NCBI RefSeq assembly: GCF_008042035.1
Contig: NZ_RDBL01000002.1
Location: forward strand, 78,186-142,185
Length of the DNA stretch: 64,000 bases
Source: Streptomyces sp. col6
Lineage (GTDB): Bacteria; Actinomycetota; Actinomycetes; Streptomycetales; Streptomycetaceae
Reading direction: 5' to 3'
In this document: positions 19,719 through 28,277 of the stretch, one piece after another
How positions within the stretch are numbered: the first letter of the stretch is position 1
Layout: each line of letters opens with the position of its first letter
Program-made: the position numbers and the translations under genes
Notes under the pieces: generated by a model
Told to the model about the DNA's origin: nothing
Database searches by the model: none
What the model saw: only the letters and a program-made list of their open reading frames with translations

Positions 19719-21164
19719 ATGGGATCCACCTCCGCCCACAAGAATGAGGGCCTTGGCCGTCGCGATGTGATCAAGCGTTCTGCCGCACTCGGTCTGATCG
19801 CCGTCCCGACGATGAGCTTCCTGTCGGCGTGTGCGAGCAGCGACAGCAGCAGCGACGACACGGTCAAGAAGGGCAAGACCAGCGCGAAGAACCCGCTGGG
19901 CGTCAACGAGACGGCCGCGCTCGACGTGGTCATCTTCAACGGCGGCTTCGGCGACCAGTACGCCAAGGACGCTGAGAAGAAGTACGGCGAGGCCTACCCC
20001 AAGGCCAAGGTCAAGCACACCTCGACGCAGAAGATCCAGTCGCAGCTGCAGCCGCGCTTCAACGGCGGCACCCCGCCGGACCTGATCGACAACTCCGGCG
20101 CCGAGCAGATGGACATGGGTGTCCTCGTCGGCAAGAAGCAGCTGCTCGACCTGACGCCGCTGATGGACGCCCCGTCCATCGACGACCCGAGCAAGAAGGT
20201 CCGCGACACCCTGCGTCCCGGCGTTCTGGAGATGGGCCAGTTCGACGGCGAGCAGGTCTGGATCATGAACTACGCCTACACCGTGTACGGCGTCTGGTAC
20301 TCGCAGACGGCGCTGGACGGCCTGGACGCCCAGTACCCCGAGAACTGGGACGACATGCTCGCGCTCTGCGCGAAGGCGAAGAAGAAGGGCATCGCCGGCT
20401 GGACGTACGCCGGTAAGTACCCCTACTACCTGCCGTTCTCGCTCTACCCGTTCATCGGCAAGATCGGTGGCCGCGAGGTCCTCGACAAGATCGACAACCT
20501 GGAGCCGAACGCCTGGAAGGACCCGGCCGTCAAGTCGGCGTTCGAGGCGTACTACGAGCTGTACAAGAAGGGGTACATCCTCAAGGGCACCCCGGGCCTG
20601 ACCCACATCCAGTCGCAGACCGAGTGGACGAAGGGCAAGGCGCTCTTCATCCCGAACGGCTCCTGGGTGGAGAACGAGGCGGCGCCGACCACGCCCAAGG
20701 ACTTCAAGATGATGGTCGGGGCGCCGTCCAGCCTGGACTCGTCCGACAAGCTGCCGTTCGGCACCATCTGGGCCGCCGGCGGCGAGCCCTTCATCGTCCC
20801 GGCGAAGGCGAAGAACCCGCAGGGCGGCATGGAGCAGCTGCGCATCATGCTCTCCGAGGAGTCCTCGAAGAACTTCACCACGCAGGTCAAGTCCCTGAGC
20901 GCCTTCAACGGCGGCACCGACGGCCTGACCCTGTCCACGGCCCTGCAGTCCGGCGTCGACGCGCTGAAGAAGGCCGGCGACAACGTGGTGAACCCGCGGC
21001 TGCAGGACTGGTACGGCAAGCTCCAGAAGGAGCAGATCGGTACCGCCTGCCTCGGCGAGATGATGGCCGGGCGTCTGACGCCCGCCGAGGCCATCAAGAA
21101 GATCCAGGACTACGCGGACGCCGCGGCCAAGGATCAGTCCATCAAGCACTACAAGCACCAGTGA
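19719..21164 (+). CDS. ngcE: N-acetylglucosamine/chitobiose ABC transporter, substrate-binding lipoprotein
   Basis: A 481-residue binding protein. The N-terminus combines a twin-arginine motif (GLGRRDVIK, residues ~11-19) with a lipobox (FLSAC, Cys38), so it should be a Tat-exported lipoprotein. The mature part has the family 1 extracellular sugar-binding fold, including IFNGGFGDQYAKDAEKKYGE and WTKGKALFIPNGSW. It precedes two permeases in an operon without an ATPase, as in the NgcEFG systems of S. olivaceoviridis and S. coelicolor (SCO6005-6007), which take up GlcNAc and N,N'-diacetylchitobiose. ATG 19719 is chosen; an in-frame TTG 6 nt upstream sits closer to the purine-rich GGCGAGGAC and could also serve. 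Confidence 0.9.
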   Translation: MGSTSAHKNEGLGRRDVIKRSAALGLIAVPTMSFLSACASSDSSSDDTVKKGKTSAKNPLGVNETAALDVVIFNGGFGDQYAKDAEKKYGEAYPKAKVKHTSTQKIQSQLQPRFNGGTPPDLIDNSGAEQMDMGVLVGKKQLLDLTPLMDAPSIDDPSKKVRDTLRPGVLEMGQFDGEQVWIMNYAYTVYGVWYSQTALDGLDAQYPENWDDMLALCAKAKKKGIAGWTYAGKYPYYLPFSLYPFIGKIGGREVLDKIDNLEPNAWKDPAVKSAFEAYYELYKKGYILKGTPGLTHIQSQTEWTKGKALFIPNGSWVENEAAPTTPKDFKMMVGAPSSLDSSDKLPFGTIWAAGGEPFIVPAKAKNPQGGMEQLRIMLSEESSKNFTTQVKSLSAFNGGTDGLTLSTALQSGVDALKKAGDNVVNPRLQDWYGKLQKEQIGTACLGEMMAGRLTPAEAIKKIQDYADAAAKDQSIKHYKHQ

Positions 21165-21214
21165 GCAACCGTCACCAGCGGCGGCACCCGCGGAAAGATC
21201 GGGGTCGGTAAACG

Positions 21215-22138
21215 ATGCAGCACGGCAAGTACCGCTTCATTGTGGGGTTCTTGGTGGTCCCACTGGTGTTGTACGCGGTCTTCGTCATCTGGCCGTTCAT
21301 CCAGGCCATCTACTATTCGTTCACGGACTGGACAGGTCTGAGCCCGGATTTCAAGATGGTCGGCTTCGACAACTACACGAGGATGCTGAAGGACGACATC
21401 TTCTGGAAGTCGTTGCAGCACAGCCTCCTGCTCGTGCTGGTGCTGCCGCTGGTGACGTTGGGCCTCGCACTCTTCTTCGCCTTCATGCTCAATGTCGGCG
21501 GCCGTCGGCGGAAGAACGCCACGGTCTCCGGGGTGCGGGGCTCGGGCTTCTACAAGATCGCCTACTTCTTCCCGCAGGTGCTCTCGATCGTCATCGTGGC
21601 CCTGCTGTTCCAGTTCGCGTTCAACCCGCGCAGCGGAATGGTGAACTCGGCGCTCAAGGGCGTCGGGCTCGACTCCTTCCAGCCGGACTGGCTCGGCGAC
21701 CCCAGCCTGGCGCTCATCTGCGTCATGTCGGTGCTGGTCTGGTCGACGGTCGGATTCTTCGTCGTCCTCTTCTCCGCCGGTATGGCGTCCATCCCGAAGG
21801 ACTTCTACGAGGCGGCGCTCCTGGACGGGGCCAGCCGCATCACGACGTTCTTCAAGATCACCGTGCCGCTGCTGTGGGACACCATCCAGTCGGGCTGGGT
21901 CTACATGGGCATCCTGGCGCTCGGCGTCGAGGCGTTCACGGCCGTCCAGGTCATGACCGTGGGCCCCGGCGGCCCCGACTACTCGACCACCGTCCTGCCG
22001 TTGTACGTCTACCAGACGGCCTTCCGCGACGGTCAGGCCGGATACGCGACGACGATCGGTGTGGGGCTGCTCATCATCACCATGGCGTTCGCCGCCGTCG
22101 TGATGCGACTGGGCCGGCGCGAGCGGCTGGAGTTCTGA
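21215..22138 (+). CDS. ngcF: N-acetylglucosamine/chitobiose ABC transporter permease
   Basis: A 307-residue MalF-type membrane permease with six predicted helices. The N-terminus is short and basic (MQHGKYRF). The EAA loop EAALLDGASRITTFFKITVPLL is near residue 200. It is 50 bp after ngcE and 94 bp before ngcG. The sequence VQVMTVGPGGPDYSTTVLPLYVY matches the place where the MalF group lines the substrate path. The partner ATPase is not encoded nearby and is probably MsiK. Confidence 0.9.
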   Translation: MQHGKYRFIVGFLVVPLVLYAVFVIWPFIQAIYYSFTDWTGLSPDFKMVGFDNYTRMLKDDIFWKSLQHSLLLVLVLPLVTLGLALFFAFMLNVGGRRRKNATVSGVRGSGFYKIAYFFPQVLSIVIVALLFQFAFNPRSGMVNSALKGVGLDSFQPDWLGDPSLALICVMSVLVWSTVGFFVVLFSAGMASIPKDFYEAALLDGASRITTFFKITVPLLWDTIQSGWVYMGILALGVEAFTAVQVMTVGPGGPDYSTTVLPLYVYQTAFRDGQAGYATTIGVGLLIITMAFAAVVMRLGRRERLEF

Positions 22139-22232
22139 TGCCGCGCCTTCCGGGTCGCGGCGCCCGGACCTCCAGCAGGCAAGACAACCCGGCCCCGGCG
22201 GCCGGCTCGACAGCAGTACGAGGTGATCACAC

Positions 22233-23153
22233 GTGAAGGCCACTGACACCCCTCCCGTGGTAGCGGTGACGGAACCGGCCCCCGTGTCCAAGTCGTCCGC
22301 ACCGGGCGGCAAGCAGGAGAAGGGCAGCGAGGGCCAGGTCCTCAACGTCTTCTCGCACGGCGTGCTGATCATCTGGGCGATCCTGGTGGTCCTGCCGCTG
22401 CTCTGGGCCATCGTGGCCTCGTTCAAGACCGACGACTCGATCCTGTCGACGCCCTGGGCGCTGCCGGACAAGCTTCACTTCGAGAACTGGTCGCGCGCCT
22501 GGAGCCAGGCGCACATGAGCGACTACTTCTTCAACACGATCGTCGTGGTGGGCGGTTCGCTCATCGGCACGCTGCTGCTCGGCTCGATGGCGGCCTATGT
22601 GCTCGCCCGGTTCGACTTCCCGGGCAACCGCTTCATCTACTACCTGTTCATCGGCGGGATGAGCTTCCCGATCATCCTGGCGCTGGTCCCGCTGTTCTTC
22701 GTGATGAACAACATGGGGATGCTCAACACGCGGCACGGGCTGATCCTGGTCTACATCGCGTACTCGCTGCCCTTCACCGTCTTCTTCCTCACCTCGTTCT
22801 TCCGGACGCTACCGGGGTCCGTGGCGGAAGCGGCGATGATCGACGGGGCCTCGCACACACGGACCTTCTTCCAGGTCATGCTGCCGATGGCCAAGCCCGG
22901 CCTGATCAGCGTGGGCATCTTCAACTTCCTCGGCCAGTGGAACCAGTACCTGCTGCCGACGGTGCTGAACACCGATCCGAAATACCGGGTGCTCTCCCAG
23001 GGCCTGGTCGAACTGGCCAACGGCCAGGGGTACAAGGGCGACTGGTCCGGGCTCTTCGCCGGCCTGGTGATGGCGATGCTGCCGGTTCTCGCGGCCTACA
23101 TCATCTTCCAGCGCCAGGTGGTGGCCGGGCTGACCGCGGGTGCGGTGAAGTAA
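22233..23153 (+). CDS. ngcG: N-acetylglucosamine/chitobiose ABC transporter permease
   Basis: A 306-residue MalG-type permease. A hydrophilic, Pro/Lys-rich N-terminal tail of ~35 residues precedes six helices. The EAA loop is EAAMIDGASHTRTFFQVMLPMAK. The C-terminus IFQRQVVAGLTAGAVK is the typical MalG ending. GTG 22233 follows GAGGTG. It is the last gene of ngcEFG, closed by a strong hairpin 38 bp after the stop. Confidence 0.9.
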   Translation: MKATDTPPVVAVTEPAPVSKSSAPGGKQEKGSEGQVLNVFSHGVLIIWAILVVLPLLWAIVASFKTDDSILSTPWALPDKLHFENWSRAWSQAHMSDYFFNTIVVVGGSLIGTLLLGSMAAYVLARFDFPGNRFIYYLFIGGMSFPIILALVPLFFVMNNMGMLNTRHGLILVYIAYSLPFTVFFLTSFFRTLPGSVAEAAMIDGASHTRTFFQVMLPMAKPGLISVGIFNFLGQWNQYLLPTVLNTDPKYRVLSQGLVELANGQGYKGDWSGLFAGLVMAMLPVLAAYIIFQRQVVAGLTAGAVK

Positions 23154-23190
23154 CGCCCCGTATCCCCTGAACTCACCTTACGAACGAAGC

Positions 23191-23226
23191 GAACCGCCCG
23201 CCGGCTTCCCAGCCGGCGGGCGGTTC
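23191..23226 (+). terminator. Terminator of ngcEFG
   Basis: Perfect 16-bp stem (23191-23206 with 23211-23226) and a 4-nt loop, 38 nt after the ngcG stop. Confidence 0.92.
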
Positions 23227-23343
23227 GTCTGTGTACGGGGGAGTTCGCCGCGGTCGCGGGGTGTGGGCCCGGTGCTCATCGGTGGCTCGGACTGCTCAAG
23301 GTCTTGACGGGGAGGACCCCAAAACGGTCAGCTTAGAGTTCAC

Positions 23344-24576
23344 ATGTTGGAGAATATGGCAGGAGTGAGTGAGTCGATGGAGACTCCGGGGTCGCAGACG
23401 TCTCTGCATCGCGCCAACCTTGAGCGGGTCGTGCGCGCCGTACGTATGGCTGGTTCGCTCACCCAGGCGGAGATCGCCAGGAGCACGGGCCTGTCCGCGG
23501 CCACCGTCTCCAACATCGTTCGCGAACTGAAGGACAGCGGCACGGTCGAGGTGACCCCCACCTCGGCGGGCGGCCGCCGGGCCCGCAGCGTCTCGCTCAG
23601 CGGGGACGCGGGCATCGTGATCGGCGTCGACTTCGGCCATACCCATCTGCGCGTGGCCGTCGGCAACCTGGCCCACCAGGTGCTCGCCGAGGAGTCCGAG
23701 CCGCTGGACGTCGACGCCTCCTCCGCCGAGGGCTTCGGACGGGCCGAGCAGCTGGTCAACCGCCTGATCGAGACCACCGGGATCAGCCCCGGCAAGGTCA
23801 TCGGGGTGGGGCTCGGTGTACCCGGCCCGATCGACGTCGAGTCCGGCACGCTGGGCTCGACGTCGATCCTGCCGGGCTGGACGGGCATCAACCCCAGCGA
23901 GGAGCTCGCCGCACGCCTCGGAGTGCCGGTCTACGTCGACAACGACGCCAACCTCGGCGCGCTCGGCGAGCTGGTGTGGGGGAGCGGCCGCGGGGTCAGG
24001 GACCTGGCATACATCAAGGTCGCGAGCGGTGTCGGCGCCGGTCTGGTGATCGACGGGCACATCTACCGGGGACCCGGCGGCACGGCCGGCGAGATCGGCC
24101 ACATCACCCTCGACGAATCGGGCCCGGTCTGCCGCTGCGGCAACCGCGGCTGCCTGGAGACCTTCACGGCCGCGCGGTACGTCCTGCCCCTGCTCCAGCC
24201 CAGCCACGGCCCCGATCTCACCATGGAGCGGGTGGTCCAGCTGGCCCGCGAGGGCGATCCCGGGTGCCGGCGGGTGATCGGCGACGTCGGGCGGCACATC
24301 GGCAGCGGCGTGGCCAACCTCTGCAATCTGCTCAACCCGAGCCGCGTGGTGCTCGGCGGCTCGCTGGCGGAGGCCGGGGAGCTGGTCCTGGGGCCCATCA
24401 GGGACTCCGTGTCCCGTTACGCCATCCCCAGCGCCGCACGGCAGCTCTCCGTGCTCCCGGGGGCCCTGGGGGGCCGCGCCGAGGTGCTGGGCGCCCTGGC
24501 GCTCGTCCTCAGCGAGATGGGGGATTCAACCCTTTTGGAGAGCACCCTGCCCGCGGCCACTCCTGCCTTCACTTAG
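23344..24576 (+). CDS. rok7B7: ROK-family transcriptional regulator Rok7B7
   Basis: A 410-residue regulator: an N-terminal winged HTH (~25-80, LTQAEIARSTGLSAATVSNIVREL) fused to a ROK sugar-kinase-like domain. The zinc motif CRCGNRGCLETF and the phosphate loop GVDFGHTHLRVAVG are intact. In S. coelicolor the orthologue (SCO6008) affects xylose use, carbon catabolite repression and antibiotic production. The gene lies between ngcEFG and xylFGH, as there. ATG 23344 lacks a ribosome site; downstream starts at 23356 or 23377 (after AGGAG) are possible, so the first ~12 residues are uncertain. The conserved HTH begins well after all of them. Confidence 0.93.
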   Translation: MLENMAGVSESMETPGSQTSLHRANLERVVRAVRMAGSLTQAEIARSTGLSAATVSNIVRELKDSGTVEVTPTSAGGRRARSVSLSGDAGIVIGVDFGHTHLRVAVGNLAHQVLAEESEPLDVDASSAEGFGRAEQLVNRLIETTGISPGKVIGVGLGVPGPIDVESGTLGSTSILPGWTGINPSEELAARLGVPVYVDNDANLGALGELVWGSGRGVRDLAYIKVASGVGAGLVIDGHIYRGPGGTAGEIGHITLDESGPVCRCGNRGCLETFTAARYVLPLLQPSHGPDLTMERVVQLAREGDPGCRRVIGDVGRHIGSGVANLCNLLNPSRVVLGGSLAEAGELVLGPIRDSVSRYAIPSAARQLSVLPGALGGRAEVLGALALVLSEMGDSTLLESTLPAATPAFT

Positions 24577-24577
24577 A

Positions 24578-24606
24578 TAACGAATGGCACCGTTGTCATC
24601 TCGTTA
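24578..24606. promoter_or_regulatory. Inverted repeat in the xylF promoter region
   Basis: TAACGA-N17-TCGTTA in the short AT-rich gap between rok7B7 and xylF, about 95-120 bp before the xylF ATG. It begins immediately after the rok7B7 stop. Candidate operator for Rok7B7; ROK repressors often bind spaced AT-rich repeats. The function is inferred. Confidence 0.45.
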
Positions 24607-24699
24607 AGGATTTACTCCTTGACGCCGCCCCTGCGGCCGAGTTGACTTCCAGCCACCTCGGCCGCGACGTTGCGGCCTCGTCAGGGAGGCAAACCCCCA

Positions 24700-25767
24700 A
24701 TGAACGCAATGACGCGACGCATCGTCATAGGCACGGCCGCGGCCTCGATGGCCCTCTCCCTCGCCGCTTGCGGCAAGGCGGGCGACGACAAGAAGGACTC
24801 GGCGGACTCGGGCAGCAAGACCAAGATCGGTCTGCTCCTCCCGGAGAACAAGACCGCCCGCTACGAGACGCTCGACAAGCCGCTGTTCATCGAAGCCGTC
24901 AAGAAGGACTGCGCGGACTGCGAGGTCGTCTACAACAACGCGGCCGGTGACGTCGGCCAGCAGAAGCAGCAGTTCGAGCAGCAGATCGCCGACGGCATCA
25001 AGGTCATCGCGATCTCCTCGGTCGACGCCGAGAAGTCCGCCGCCTGGGTCGCCACCGCGCACAAGAAGGGCGTCAAGGTCGTCGCGTACGACCGCGCCAT
25101 CGCCGGTGCCGACGCCTACGTCAGCCACGACAACGAGAAGATCGGCAAGCTCCAGGGCCAGGCCATCCTCGACGCCCTCGGCTCCAAGGCCGCCGGTGCC
25201 AACCTCGTCATGATCAACGGTGACGAGAAGGACCCGAACGCCGGTCTGTTCAAGAAGGGCGCCCACGCGTCCCTCGACGGCAAGATCAAGGTCGCCTACG
25301 AGGCGTCCGGCGAGTGGGACCCGAAGATCGCCGGCGAGAAGATGACCGCCGCCATCTCCTCGGTCGGCAAGGGCAAGATCGACGCCGTCTACTCCGCCAA
25401 CGACGGCATGGCCGGCGGCATCATCACGTCGCTGGGCAACGCCGGCATCAAGGACATCCCGGTGGGCGGCCAGGACGCCGAGCTCCCCGGCATCCAGCGC
25501 ATCATCGCCGGTACGCAGACCTTCACGATCTACAAGTCGCCGAAGCAGCTCGCCCCGGCGGCCGCCCAGTTCGCGGTCAACCTGCTCCAGGGCAAGGACA
25601 TCGGCGCCCAGGGCGAGACGGACGGCGTTCCGTCCACGCTGCTGGAGCCGACCGTCGTGAACAAGGACAACATCGAGTCCACCGTGGTCAAGGACGGCAT
25701 CTACCAGGCCTCCGCGATCTGCGTCAAGGACATCGCCGCCAAGTGCACCGCGCTGGGCATCAAGTAG
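24700..25767 (+). CDS. xylF: D-xylose ABC transporter, substrate-binding lipoprotein
   Basis: A 355-residue ribose/xylose-type (CUT2) periplasmic-binding protein. The lipobox is LSLAAC with Cys24. The two Rossmann-like lobes show KIGLLLPENKTARYETLDKP, the hinge-region ANDGMAGGIITSL and VGGQDAELPGIQRI, close to XylF/ChvE proteins. ATG 24700 follows GGGAGG at good spacing; an ATG 9 nt further on is also possible. It starts the xylFGH operon controlled by the adjacent Rok7B7. A 240-bp gap with hairpins separates it from xylG, so binding protein can be made in excess. Confidence 0.93.
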   Translation: MNAMTRRIVIGTAAASMALSLAACGKAGDDKKDSADSGSKTKIGLLLPENKTARYETLDKPLFIEAVKKDCADCEVVYNNAAGDVGQQKQQFEQQIADGIKVIAISSVDAEKSAAWVATAHKKGVKVVAYDRAIAGADAYVSHDNEKIGKLQGQAILDALGSKAAGANLVMINGDEKDPNAGLFKKGAHASLDGKIKVAYEASGEWDPKIAGEKMTAAISSVGKGKIDAVYSANDGMAGGIITSLGNAGIKDIPVGGQDAELPGIQRIIAGTQTFTIYKSPKQLAPAAAQFAVNLLQGKDIGAQGETDGVPSTLLEPTVVNKDNIESTVVKDGIYQASAICVKDIAAKCTALGIK

Positions 25768-25775
25768 TCCCTTCG

Positions 25776-25803
25776 CGCGCCGGGGCCGGTGAGCCCCGGC
25801 GCG
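25776..25803 (+). terminator. Intra-operon hairpin between xylF and xylG
   Basis: Perfect 11-bp GC stem (25776-25786 with 25793-25803) with a 6-nt loop, 8 nt after the xylF stop. Probably a partial terminator or mRNA-stabilising stem that raises xylF over xylGH. Confidence 0.7.
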
Positions 25804-25953
25804 TACGGGCGTGATCCGCTCCGCACGGCGGAGTCCGCCCACCCCATGACTGTCCGGCCCCGGCCGGCTCACACCCCGCTTCCGGCCGGGTGCCGGACAC
25901 TCTTCCCCCCCAGTACTTCCGTACGTCGACGCTGCCCCCGTGGCGCGGCGTCT

Positions 25954-25991
25954 CCGCCGGTCAGGCGGCACATCCCCGCCGGTCAGGCGGC
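25954..25991 (+). repeat. Tandem 16-bp direct repeat upstream of the xylG ribosome site
   Basis: CCGCCGGTCAGGCGGC occurs at 25954-25969 and exactly again at 25976-25991. The period is 22 bp, about two helical turns. Each copy can also fold as a 5-bp hairpin (CCGCC-GGTCA-GGCGG). The second copy ends 16 nt before the xylG GTG and touches its ribosome site. Confidence 0.75.
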
Positions 25992-26007
25992 GAAGGAGAT
26001 GGTTCAC

Positions 26008-26787
26008 GTGTCACAGACGCCCGTGCTGGCGTTGCGTGGGGTCTTCAAGCGATTCGGAGCGGTCCAGGTCCTCTCCGGTGTCGATCTCGAAGTCCACGCC
26101 GGAGAAGTGGTCGCCCTGGTCGGCGACAACGGTGCAGGAAAGTCCACGCTCGTCAAGACGATCGCCGGCGTGCACCCCATCGATGAGGGCGTCATCGAGT
26201 GGGAGGGCGCGAAGGTGGACATCAACCGTCCGCACGACGCCCAGAACCTCGGCGTCGCGACCGTCTACCAGGACCTCGCGCTCTGCGACAACCTGGACGT
26301 TGTCGCCAACCTCTTCCTCGGTCGCGAGATCAAGAAGGGCGGCGTCCTCGACGAGGTCGCCATGGAGAAGCGGGCCCAGGACCTCCTGTCCACGCTCTCC
26401 ATCCGCATCCCCAGCGTCCGTATCCCGGTCGCCGCGCTCTCCGGCGGCCAGCGCCAGGTCGTGGCCATCGCCCGTGCCCTGGTCGGCAACCCCAAGATCG
26501 TGATCCTGGACGAGCCCACCGCGGCCCTCGGCGTCGAGCAGACCGCCCAGGTGCTCGACCTGGTGGAGCGGCTGCGCGAGCAGAACCTCGGCGTCATCCT
26601 CATCAGCCACAACATGGCCGATGTGAAGGCCGTCGCCGACAAGGTCGCCGTGCTGCGGCTCGGCCACAACAACGGCATCTTCCCCGTGGCGACGACCAGC
26701 CACGAAGAAATCATCGCCGCGATCACGGGCGCCACCGACAACGCCGTGACCCGCCGCAAGTCCCGCAGCGCGGAGGCATCCAAGTGA
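26008..26787 (+). CDS. xylG: D-xylose ABC transporter ATP-binding protein
   Basis: A 259-residue single-domain ATPase. Walker A is GDNGAGKST, the signature LSGGQRQ, Walker B ILDEPTAA, and the switch histidine is in LISHN. E. coli XylG is a ~500-residue double ATPase; this half-size form would have to dimerise. GTG 26008 is chosen since AAGGAGA lies 8 nt upstream; an ATG at 25999 overlaps that ribosome site. Its stop overlaps the xylH start (GTGA), giving translational coupling. Confidence 0.93.
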   Translation: MSQTPVLALRGVFKRFGAVQVLSGVDLEVHAGEVVALVGDNGAGKSTLVKTIAGVHPIDEGVIEWEGAKVDINRPHDAQNLGVATVYQDLALCDNLDVVANLFLGREIKKGGVLDEVAMEKRAQDLLSTLSIRIPSVRIPVAALSGGQRQVVAIARALVGNPKIVILDEPTAALGVEQTAQVLDLVERLREQNLGVILISHNMADVKAVADKVAVLRLGHNNGIFPVATTSHEEIIAAITGATDNAVTRRKSRSAEASK

Positions 26788-28085
26788 GCAACATCAACGA
26801 GACCCCGGCCAAGGTCCCGGCCCAGGCGGACGCCACCACCGAGGCCCCCGAGGCCGCGGCCGGCGCGGTCCCGGTCGTCGACCCCCGTCTGCTCGTCCGC
26901 GAGCAGGGCTTCAAGGGCTACTGGACCGAGTTCAAGCGCAAGGTGCGCTCGGGCGAGATCGGCTCGCTGCCCGTCGTGGTGGGCCTGATCATCATCGGGA
27001 TCGTCTTCCAGCTCGAGACCGGCAACTTCCTCACCTCGTACAACCTCGACCAGATCACGCTGTACGCGGCCGGCCCCGGCATCATGGCCGTCGGCATCGT
27101 CTTCGTCCTGCTGCTCGGCGAGATCGACCTCGCGGTCGGCTCCGTCGCCGGTCTCGCGGGTGCGGTGTGGGCCGTGGTCGGCACGGACATCCCCGACTCC
27201 CTCGCCATCGTGGTCGGCATCCTGTCCGGCACGGTCATCGGCGCCTTCCACGGCATCGTCTTCGCCAAGATCGGCGTGCCCGCGTTCGTCGTGACCCTGG
27301 CGGGCTTCCTGGGCTGGGCCGGCATGCAGACCTGGGTGATGGGCGAGAAGTCCACCATCACCACCCCGCTCGGCAGCTTCGTCCGCGACCTGACCAGCTA
27401 CTACTTCGAGGACGTCGCGGCCGCCTACGGTCTCGCCGTGTTCGTGATCGTCGCCTTCTACCTCGCGCAACTGCGCGACTCGAAGCGCCGCAAGTCCGCG
27501 GAGCTGCCGCACCGCCCGCAGAGCGAGATCATCCTGCGCACCGCGCTGCTCGCGGTCCTGTGCCTTCTCGCCGCGTACGCGTTCAACCAGGAGCAGGGCC
27601 TCCCGCTCTCCCTGGTGATCTTCCTCGCGATCCTGGTCATCACCGACTTCGTGCTGCGCCGCACCACCTACGGCCGGCAGATCTTCGCGGTCGGCGGTGG
27701 CATCGAGGCCGCGCGCCGTGCCGGTATCAACGTGTCCTGGATCCGTATCTCGGTGTTCATGATCTCCGGCACGCTCGGTGCGGTCGGCGGTCTCTTCCTG
27801 GCCTCCGCGACCGGTGGCGCCGACCGCTCGCTCGGTGGCGGCAACCAGCTCATGATGTGCATCGCCGCGGCGGTCATCGGCGGTACGTCCCTGTTCGGCG
27901 GACGCGGCAAGGTCTGGTCCGCGCTGCTGGGCATCCTGGTCATCCAGTCGATCGTCCAGGGCCTCAACCAGATGAACCTGTCGTCGAACGCGATCCAGTA
28001 CATGATCACCGGTGCGGTCCTCCTCATCGCCGTGATCATCGACTCGGTCTCGCGCAAGACGCAGAAGACCGCGGGCCGCGCCTGA
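26784..28085 (+). CDS. xylH: D-xylose ABC transporter permease
   Basis: A 433-residue CUT2 (BPD_transp_2) permease. A hydrophilic N-terminus of ~55 residues precedes about ten predicted helices. The family signature is GEIDLAVGSVAGLAGA. The typical C-terminal stretch is GGTSLFGGRGKVWSALLGILVI. GTG 26784 overlaps the xylG stop by four bases. It is the last gene of xylFGH, followed by a clear terminator. Confidence 0.94.
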   Translation: MSNINETPAKVPAQADATTEAPEAAAGAVPVVDPRLLVREQGFKGYWTEFKRKVRSGEIGSLPVVVGLIIIGIVFQLETGNFLTSYNLDQITLYAAGPGIMAVGIVFVLLLGEIDLAVGSVAGLAGAVWAVVGTDIPDSLAIVVGILSGTVIGAFHGIVFAKIGVPAFVVTLAGFLGWAGMQTWVMGEKSTITTPLGSFVRDLTSYYFEDVAAAYGLAVFVIVAFYLAQLRDSKRRKSAELPHRPQSEIILRTALLAVLCLLAAYAFNQEQGLPLSLVIFLAILVITDFVLRRTTYGRQIFAVGGGIEAARRAGINVSWIRISVFMISGTLGAVGGLFLASATGGADRSLGGGNQLMMCIAAAVIGGTSLFGGRGKVWSALLGILVIQSIVQGLNQMNLSSNAIQYMITGAVLLIAVIIDSVSRKTQKTAGRA

Positions 28086-28102
28086 CCGCGGTTCCGCAGG
28101 AT

Positions 28103-28131
28103 TGCCCGGCACCCGCCACGGGTGCCGGGCA
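28103..28131 (+). terminator. Terminator of xylFGH
   Basis: Perfect 12-bp stem (28103-28114 with 28120-28131) and a 5-nt loop, 17 nt after the xylH stop. Confidence 0.9.
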
Positions 28132-28277
28132 CCTGCGTGCCCGCGCTCGGGCATACTCGTGTTTTCGGCACCGGGGGTGGCTCGCGTCCACGCCCCAGGC
28201 GTACGCGGACGTTGCCGAACATTTAGACTCTGCGGATCGGCAAGAAGTTCGACCGGCTCAAATGCAAGGAGGCACGG

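Noticed and set aside
23203..23340. Classical -35/-10 promoter for rok7B7 (TTGACG at 23303 with TAGAGT)
   Set aside because: Spacing of about 24 bp is too long for a vegetative promoter, so I do not annotate it.
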